Origin: Chara braunii
Taxonomy: Eukaryota; Streptophyta; Charophyceae; Charales; Characeae
Reading direction: 5' to 3'
Assembly: GCA_003427395.1 (NCBI GenBank)
Contig: BFEA01000246.1
Span: forward strand, 794,107 to 829,404
DNA length: 35,298 nucleotides
Shown: positions 29,851 to 35,298 of the stretch, piece by piece
Numbering within the stretch: position 1 is the first letter of the stretch
Layout: the number at the start of each line of letters is the position of its first letter
Translations under genes and position numbers: made by a program
The notes under the pieces: generated by a model
The model's input: only the letters and a program-made list of their open reading frames with translations
Told to the model about the DNA's origin: nothing
Database searches by the model: none

Positions 29851-30108
29851 TATCTCCTGCCTCAGCTGCCTGCACAAATAGTACTGCGCTCAGGGGTTTC
29901 CCGACTGATCAGACTGTTCCACGGAGGACAGTCGGTGTGGAGCCGACTTATCCTACAGCCCTATGAAGTATCAGTGGACGAACTGTCACAGTCTGTTCAG
30001 GGGCTTCCTCACGCCTCAGACTTCTTTCACGAAGCAGCGTTGGTAGCTTTGTATCACCACGCGAATGACATCAACGAGCGATCAACAAAGTGGTTCATCC
30101 TGGCTTAA
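29851..30108 (+). CDS. Open fragment, probably an exon, unknown protein
   Basis: A frame without an ATG start runs open from 29851 (after an in-frame TAG) to a TAA at 30106-30108, about 85 codons. It has well-mixed composition and alternating hydrophobic positions: LRSGVSRLIRLFHGG, SVWSRLILQPYEVSVDELSQ, then HEAALVALYHHANDINE and WFILA at the end. A CTGCCTCAG acceptor-like word lies at 29857-29865. This reads much more like real protein than the surrounding ORFs. The family is not recognised; a terminal exon or a transposon fragment are both possible. Confidence 0.45.
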   Translation, partial: YLLPQLPAQIVLRSGVSRLIRLFHGGQSVWSRLILQPYEVSVDELSQSVQGLPHASDFFHEAALVALYHHANDINERSTKWFILA

Positions 30109-30131
30109 CCGCTCAGTTCAAAATCTAGGGT

Positions 30132-30237
30132 ATTAGTCAAACTTACGTCAACGTCATCAAGTCCTTTACTGAGCGTGGCCTTCAAACTCTGGTGCATTAA
30201 TCAAACTTACGTCAAGTCCTTTACTTAGCGTGACCAT
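30132..30237. repeat. 64-bp tandem duplication
   Basis: ATTARTCAAACTTACGTCAA ... CCTTTACT(G/T)AGCGTG begins at 30132 and again at 30196; the second copy is shortened by an internal deletion. Confidence 0.9.
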
Positions 30238-30349
30238 CAACTAAATCACACGTGTTTCAGGTATTCAAGACCTGACGTAAAGCATTCTTCAACTAAATAG
30301 CCCACAGTTACCCACTCCTGCCTCAAAACCACAGCCTTCCTTGTTCGGC

Positions 30350-30500
30350 GAGTCAAAGAGCAGTTCATCTTGCTATCGTCATGTCATCTCCTTCGGTACT
30401 AACTTTCAAGGGGTCTAACGATAAGATTTCAGACATGCGGACTTCCCTTTTTTTTTTCATGAGTCAAGGATCAGTTCATCTTACTATCTTCATCTGATCT
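30350..30500. repeat. Imperfect duplication, spacing 111 bp
   Basis: GAGTCAARGAKCAGTTCATCTT begins at 30350 and 30461 with related, drifting sequence after it. Confidence 0.8.
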
Positions 30501-30663
30501 TCATGTGATCTTGTTCAGCTTACAACTAACTTTTGCGGGCTTAAGGTTAAGAGTTTCCCCATGTAAAGAGTTTACCCATGCAGACATTTTCTCTTCAACT
30601 TGTTGGAGGTGCGCCCTGCAATTACCTTCCCAATATATTCTTCAGCTCATAGTGAACTTTGAA

Positions 30664-30694
30664 GCAATGATTGATTGATCGATCGATTGATTGA
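30664..30694. repeat. (GATT/GATC)n short tetranucleotide repeat
   Basis: Seven tetramers GATT, GATC or GATT with palindromic GATCGATCGATT in the middle. Confidence 0.9.
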
Positions 30695-30884
30695 TTAACG
30701 CTATCACTCGTGGAAACATTCCGTCTCCGGAGCTGGAAGCCAGAGCTTCCCGCCGCTCGAGTCCATAACCAAACTTAGAACTGGCAGATTGCATGTGCCA
30801 TGCAGAGGAACTATGCACTGCAAATTTGAACCAGCGCGCAACCACCAGACCAGGCAGCAGACCAACCTGCGCGAGACTTCAACA

Positions 30885-31120
30885 AGATCCAGAGTTTACA
30901 GGGCACTTCTCAACACATCACTGCTCCTTATCATCACAGCCGCCCTCTCGCTCACTCCACAGCCATAACCTTTGTTGTCGACGAAGTGACCAGCACTGTC
31001 ATCAACCTTGCTTCCTCATGCATTGCACATAATGTCGCCATGACCGCCTTCTTGCTCACTCCACTGCCATCACCATCAACCTTCTTGTCGGTGAAGTGAC
31101 CAGCAATGTCATCAAGAAGA
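30885..31120 (-). pseudogene. Duplicated C-terminal tail downstream of the stop
   Basis: On the minus strand, after the stop of the neighbouring exon, the sequence again encodes GHFTDKKVDGDGSG (compare SHFMDKKVDSDGAG in the exon), then a third weaker GHFVDNKG copy, and CVEKCPVNSGS at 30885-30920 (identical to the tail peptide of the exon). CCAGAGTTTACAGGGCACTT occurs at 30890 and 31131, 241 bp apart. These are copies of the exon's 3' end, broken by stops and frameshifts. Confidence 0.85.
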
Positions 31121-32046
31121 TCAAGAAGATCCAGAGTTTACAGGGCACTTTTCCACACATCCCTGCTCCTCCATGCATTGTACATCTTTGTGCAGAACAT
31201 CGCCAGGGCATTCGTCCCTGTTGCTCCCTCCGGCACCATCACTGTCAACCTTCTTGTCCATGAAGTGACTGGTGCCGTCATCATCCAAAGTCAGGCTTGC
31301 CAACTTTTCCTGAGCCTCAGTTTCGCCTATCGTCAACTGGCCGGCTTCGTATGTTGAATTATCGATCATGCCTGTTGGAATAACTGGAGCTGATGCAGGA
31401 GCGCCTGGATCTCTATCAGGTGGTGGTGGGATCTGATCTTTATCTGTCAAAGTAGTTGAGATAGTTGCAATGCAAACCTCCTTCACATTCGATGCATCAC
31501 CAGTGCAATCCTTCTTCTTCTCAGATTTCTCACACGAGTCATCAGTCAAACTTTCACCTGACACGGTCCGCTCCTTCGTCAGAGCTCCTCCATCCCTGGA
31601 CACGCTTGTTCGATCCGCTGGAGATCCTGGTTCCTCAACGGTCTCACTACTCTGTTTGCTGTCAGATACCGAGTCCTTCGCATCTGGCGGTGCACTAGCC
31701 AATTCTTTGCTCATGGTAAGAGTGCATGCAGCCTCTGCAGCTTTCTCCGCAGCCTTGGACTTCGACTGCGCATCCACAGCCAAGCTCAGCGTCACTGACT
31801 TTTCCAACTTCTTAATATTTTCCTGGTCGTCCTGGACAGACTCTCTCCATTCCCAATCTCCCCATATGTTATCCGGCGTGGCTAGTGCCCTCACAGTCCC
31901 TTGCTGGCCTCCATCTTTGCCAAGACTGCCAGTGGTATTTGCGGCATCACCTGGGGATACGTTTTTTCTCCTCTGTCCACTGCTGCTCGCAGACTCGGCC
32001 TCTGCTGCTCTCTGTGCTGCAAGAGCTTGCTTTCTCTGCATGTTCC
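31121..32046 (-). CDS. Terminal exon of an unknown acidic protein
   Basis: On the minus strand a good acceptor (GGGCTTTTGTGCAG) ends at 32047, and the frame is open from there to a TGA at 31121-31123, about 309 codons. The start is Ala/Gln/Glu-rich (MQRKQALAAQRAAEAESA). Next come a possible helical segment (WGDWEWRESVQDDQENIKKL), a long Ser/Asp/Glu/Lys-rich, probably disordered part, a Pro-rich patch (PPPPDRDPGAPASAP) and a tail with DKKVDSDGAGG. The larger open frame up to 32452 is not used: upstream of the acceptor it translates a CATGCATG repeat. Family not recognised. The 5' exons must lie at higher coordinates. Confidence 0.6.
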
Positions 32047-32189
32047 CTGCACAAAAGCCCAGAGAAGTGTCAATGCAATTGATCAACAGGACAAAAAAAA
32101 TCTGAAACAGGGTCTTATGGACCGGATGGTACAATGTGTACGAATGAGCAAACATGCAAATATAAGCGTGAGGACATGCCACATGCCTG

Positions 32190-32440
32190 CCTGCATGAGA
32201 CCATGCATAGATGCACGAGAGCATGCCGATGCATGCATGCATGAGAGCATGCCGATGCATGCATGCACCATAGTATGCAGATGCATGCATGCACCAGAGC
32301 ATGCCCATGTATGCATGCACCAGAGCATGCCCATACATGCATGCATGGATGCACGAGAGCATGCATGCATGGATCCACAACAGCATCCACATGCATGCAT
32401 GCACGGAGTACGAGAGCATAAACATGTTTCCATGCATGGA
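32190..32440. repeat. CATGCATG-rich degenerate tandem repeat
   Basis: Units of about 30 bp built on (GCAT)n, e.g. CACCAGAGCATGCCCATGTA and GATGCATGCATGCACC, about eight times. It is alternating purine-pyrimidine and highly palindromic. CATGCA is the core of the plant RY/Sph element. It sits in the inferred intron ahead of the terminal exon; its HACM-rich translations are artefacts. Confidence 0.9.
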
Positions 32441-32721
32441 TGCGCGCTCCAAAAAATGCAGACACAGGAAAATATAATAATATAGATCAATAGCGCTGCT
32501 TGTAAAACCGAATCAGCGTAGTCAGCTTTGATTTTAGGCATGGGCACTCTAGAGGGCAGGGGTTGGTGCCCACCTCGCGTACAAGTTGTGGCAATGGTCA
32601 GTGCGTTACCTTCAGCTGGGCTTAAGGTGGGTTATCAATTTCAGTGCAGTACTCGTCAGTTAGGGGACTCTGCAGACTGCCTATCAAGGGTTCAGCCTCC
32701 TAATGAGTTGGTCAAAGTCCA
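32441..32721. other. Unassigned, probably intronic
   Basis: A minus-strand stretch near 32500-32550 reads MPKIKADYADSVLQAAL and could be part of an exon, but no splice pair could be set. Confidence 0.3.
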
Positions 32722-32879
32722 GTGAAACAGTCTGTCAAAGCCTCCCGTTTCTGCCTGCAGTTCACAGGGCAGTTCTCTGTGACTATATACATACAATGCC
32801 GTGAAACAGTCTGTCAAAGCCTCCCGTTTCTGCCTGCGGTTCACAGGGCAGTTCTCTGTGACTATATAAATACAATGCC
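32722..32879. repeat. 79-bp tandem duplication
   Basis: GTGAAACAGTCTGTCAAAGC ... ATACAATGCC twice (32722-32800 and 32801-32879) with two substitutions, so recent. A diverged relative lies at about 22880-22960. Confidence 0.95.
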
Positions 32880-33700
32880 TTACAACTGTTGACAGTGAAC
32901 TGAGAGGTTCAGAGTTCACAAACTTTTTTAAAGTTCAAAGTTTAAACCCTCTTGAGATATTGTTCTAAGGAAACCGTTCTCTATGCGTACCGCCCTAAAA
33001 GGACCACACAAAAGACTCGAGGCAAACAATCTGGCCACATCGGCAGGGACTCTTCTCACACAAGGCTTATGCCACAGGCTGCAGAGAAGATAAACTGACA
33101 AACGAAAAATCAGAAAGCTGTAAGGATGGAATAGGCAGCAGGCTACCACCCTGCCCAGGACACAGCACAGGGAAGACTCCTCCATTACTCTCTGAGATAG
33201 AATTCAAAGTTGCCTGTAAACATCCAAACAGCCCATGCTCTAAAGCAGGGCAAAGAATTAGGCCGTGTATAATCACCAAACCAACAAGACATATCCAACC
33301 ACAAAAAGAGAGAATAGCTCGCTAGTACGAGCCCGATACTAGCCACTCAAATCTGCTAAGACAGAGAGCTAGCAAGACCGGAATGTGTGTTGTTTTCAGA
33401 GACCCCAGATTCTCTCTCTTATTCCCTTCACAAATCATCACAAGCCATCCATAACGAGAAAGTACAGATAGGCAATATAATAGAAACTGCTAGGTTGGCC
33501 ACGTCTGTGTGGTTCAGCGCCAAGTGTCCACACACCCGTCTGCCGCCGAAGCGGCACACTTGCACATATACATATGTATACATATATATTTCAAACCATA
33601 AGGGGACCTGAGTGTGTGGGTGACCTCCCTGGCTATGGAGGAAAACCCCAGGTAGGAGGAGGAGGAAGGGGACCAGGGAGGAGAGCGAAGAGGGACTTAC
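32880..33700. other. Unassigned spacer
   Basis: No gene recognised. ATACATATGTATACATATAT (33567-33588) is a local palindromic run. CCCTGGCTATGGAGG (33628) resembles CCTGGCTATGGTGG (33701). Confidence 0.4.
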
Positions 33701-33812
33701 CTGGCTATGGTGGATACCATCTTCATCACCTTGTTAGGTGCTGCATCTGGAAGGCCCCAGTTGGGGTAGCGCCGTACCAAAAAGGCTTCGAGGCAGAGTC
33801 AGACATGGTGGC
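33701..33812 (-). CDS. Possible first coding exon, unknown
   Basis: On the minus strand: acceptor CTGCTTGTTCAG, then GCCACCATG in a very good start context (ATG at 33806-33804), MSDSASKPFWYGATPTGAFQ, and a CAG|GTAAG donor at 33701/33700. The ATG frame meets TGA before that donor. Using the internal AAG|GTGATG site (exon end 33730) would avoid the stop. It may be the 5' end of a gene whose later exons lie below 33.7 kb, possibly including the terminal exon at 31121-32046. Confidence 0.35.
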
Positions 33813-34032
33813 CTGAACAAGCAGCGGACATAGCTGCTTTGTGTTGTCTTTTGCACAGCATGGCTAGGCCCTAGTAGTCCGCCATAGCCTCAGCCAATTG
33901 AGGAGGAAGAAGGAGGCCATGGCTATGGTGGACCTCTGTTAACGCAAATAGTAGAATTGGGATTCGCACTTTGATTCTGGCTCAGTCATTCATCATTATT
34001 ATTATTATTTATTGTTTGAATATGAGGGGAGG
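33813..34032. other. Spacer with inverted repeat and ATT tract
   Basis: GCCATAGCC (33881) pairs with GGCTATGG (33921) around a GAGGAAGAAGGAGG core. (ATT)n at 33993-34012, the last of the ATT tracts and again in plus orientation. Confidence 0.5.
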
Positions 34033-34218
34033 CTAAGAGGAGGTGGAGTTGGTTGGCGAGAGAAGGAGGGGCTGCCTTTGGTCTTTGCTGGTGTCCATCT
34101 TTTTCTTCTTCATCTTCCTTCTCTCTCTCCTCTCAAGTTCATTCATTTCTTTTGCAATTGGATGGCATTGTGCTTTCTTCTTCATCTTCCTTCTCTCTCT
34201 CCTCTCAAGTTCATTCAT
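34033..34218 (-). CDS. Lys/Arg-rich ORF with 24-residue repeats
   Basis: On the minus strand AKEMNELERRERRKMKKK occurs twice because of an exact-length 72-bp tandem duplication (34102-34173, 34174-34245), so the reading frame is kept. The repeat is a charged helix like a coiled coil or nuclear-localisation segment. A stop lies upstream near 34268 and the ORF ends SPTNSTSS at 34033. It may be an exon of the same minus-strand gene as 35016-35155, whose end (ELRRRER) is similar in style. No splice sites could be fixed. Confidence 0.35.
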   Translation of the reverse strand: MNELERRERRKMKKKAQCHPIAKEMNELERRERRKMKKKKMDTSKDQRQPLLLSPTNSTSS

Positions 34219-34245
34219 TTCTTTTGCAATTGGACGGCATTGTGC
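34102..34245. repeat. 72-bp tandem duplication
   Basis: TTTCTTCTTCATCTTCCTTC ... GGCATTGTGC twice with one clear substitution (GGATGG/GGACGG). Recent by its near identity. Confidence 0.96.
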
Positions 34246-34268
34246 TTTCTCGTGAATATTGCACTTTC

Positions 34269-34445
34269 AAATTGGCCAGGATCTTAAGGCCTGCCCCTTT
34301 CCCCACAAAATCGTTGGGCACTGGGCCCTTTTAATAAAACAATTTCCAGGCAGAAAGAAAAGGGGAGAACGAGAAGGGGGGGGGAGTAGAAAAGGAGAGG
34401 GGTGGAGGACACATTGGGCCCTTCAAAAGTCTGCAAGCACCGGGG
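34269..34445. other. Unassigned spacer
   Basis: A G-run lies at 34376-34385 within AGAAGGGGGGGGGAG. No gene seen. Confidence 0.4.
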
Positions 34446-34516
34446 TATTCTGTTCAGGGTTCGAACTTGGGTCTGTATTTCAACAGTTCACGGGTGTACC
34501 AACTGAGATAGGCCCG
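34446..34516 (-). other. tRNA-like sequence, probably a SINE head
   Basis: On the minus strand CTATCTCAGTTGGTACAC is a good A box and AGTTCGAACCC a good B box, with a CTGTTGAAATACAG hairpin between them in the anticodon-arm position. The acceptor stem does not close. The sequence after it has no recognisable SINE body, so a decayed tRNA-derived element is likely. Confidence 0.5.
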
Positions 34517-35015
34517 TTGGTATTCTAGCATTTTTCTCATCTTTTTGCAACTTTCAGGGGTATATCGCATATTTTCCCTAAACTAAAACAAAAAAAGAAA
34601 GGAAGAAATAAAAGAGTATTCCAAGACATGCTTGCGCCAAGGGGAGTGAATTAGGTGAGGTCAAAAACCATGACCGGAAATGGGAGAAAAAAAAGAAAGG
34701 TAACCTCTGCTCTGGGAATCCCAAGAGGGAATCAGACACGCGACATAAATGAGGAGGGGGGGGGGGGAAGGAAATAAACATGATCGAATTCTTTGCAGAG
34801 AGAAACACAACAACTCAATCATTCCATTCATTTATTCTAAGGCAATTGCCTGTGCATTCTTCATCGACCACTGACAAAGGTTCTGACAACAATTCTAACA
34901 AGGACTCTGAGCCTGTGCATCTGATGATAGAGAGGTTGGCAGAAGGAATGTGGCAAGCACTGACAAAGGAGAAAACAAGGGATAGAAAAAAGAGGAGAAA
35001 ATAGCGTTTACATAC
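34517..35015. other. Unassigned, probably intronic
   Basis: Contains a G-run (34755-34768). ORFs on both strands (plus 34780-35004; minus 34815-35045) conflict, and neither has a domain. It would be intron if the exon at 35016-35155 is real. Confidence 0.35.
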
Positions 35016-35155
35016 GTTCCCGGCGACGCAACTCCGTTCTCGCAAACCTTTCCGCCCACTCCGCAGTCATCTCGAACACTGGCTCGTCATCGAAATCCTC
35101 ATCCATCTCGTCCCCAGAATCAATGTCAGCTGCAGTAGGATGTTCACCATCATAC
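35016..35155 (-). CDS. Internal exon, acidic protein, unknown
   Basis: On the minus strand: GU-rich tract and TTGTGTTCAG acceptor (ends 35156), then an open 140-nt stretch encoding YDGEHPTAADIDSGDEMDED, FDDEPVFEMTAEWAERFART and ELRRRE, then a GTATGT donor (35015-35010). The pattern of an acidic stretch followed by EWAERF and a basic helix is strongly protein-like. Alternatively the CAG|GTATG at the left edge could be a donor of an earlier exon. Family not recognised. Confidence 0.5.
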
Positions 35156-35231
35156 CTGAACACAACCACGGTTTGAAACACCAATCAACACCAAATCCCA
35201 CACTCACTCACTTACTCAAAAAACATGGCTG

Positions 35232-35237
<6 letters not shown>

Positions 35238-35298
<61 letters not shown>
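35238..35298. repeat. (GA)n microsatellite at window edge
   Basis: Pure GA repeats to the last base, mirroring the GA tract at the start. Confidence 0.97.

Noticed and set aside
31121-32452. Full 443-codon minus-strand ORF as one gene
   Set aside because: The first third is HACM-type translation of the CATGCATG repeat, and a strong acceptor at 32047 marks a more likely exon start.
33630-33665. Similarity of GGAGGAAAACCCCAGGTAGG to part of the 3' LTR (near 17717)
   Set aside because: Only about 20 bp match and neighbouring sequence does not align, so it is not an LTR fragment.
1-35298. CRISPR array, phage or bacterial operon
   Set aside because: The tandem repeats lack unique spacers of constant size, and all gene signals are eukaryotic.

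Overview
The window is nuclear DNA from a eukaryote, most likely a member of the green-plant lineage with a large, repeat-rich genome. The signs are a fragment of eukaryotic 18S rRNA, GT-AG splice signals, tRNA-derived SINE-like sequences, plant-type telomere-like AAACCCT repeats, and a Ty3/gypsy chromovirus with an initiator-Met-tRNA-type primer site. A charophyte alga such as Chara is my best guess, but this is inference only. There is no prokaryotic operon, CRISPR array or phage.

Layout. (1) 1-6.8 kb: an 18S rRNA fragment that dissolves into a GAA microsatellite. It is followed by a tandem and then dispersed array of roughly 0.5 kb modules. On the minus strand several of these look like repeated exons (acceptor CACAG, donor CAG|GTAAG or CAG|GTATG) separated by only 38-46 nt. 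Most carry an (ATT)n tract in the same orientation. A second module (B) is present twice. (2) 7.4-8.15 kb: a satellite of about 163 bp period whose units pair GATAAG with CTTATC around an inner CAGG/CCTG. (3) 9.81-18.80 kb: a decayed Ty3/gypsy chromovirus with two LTRs, PBS, gag, protease, RT, RNase H, integrase and chromodomain remnants. Its LTRs and long leader hold a striking array of TGACGTGGC-type boxes. (4) 19-29 kb: intergenic sequence rich in short tandem duplications (149, 85-92, 246 and 20 bp), two SINE-like elements and homopolymers, with only weak coding candidates. (5) 29.8-35.2 kb: a plus-strand open fragment that reads like protein, then several minus-strand exon candidates: a 309-codon terminal exon ending at 31121, a small exon at 33.7-33.8 kb, a lysine/arginine-rich ORF with in-frame 72-bp repeats at 34.1 kb, and an acidic exon at 35.0-35.16 kb. 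Whether these belong to one gene or several cannot be told from the sequence.

The clearest theme is pervasive local tandem duplication at many unit sizes, inside the retroelement, inside and just past a host coding exon, and between genes. The ends of the window and one internal N sit in GA/CT microsatellites, so the assembly probably broke there. No complete multi-exon gene can be reconstructed with confidence, and all product names outside the retroelement are left open.
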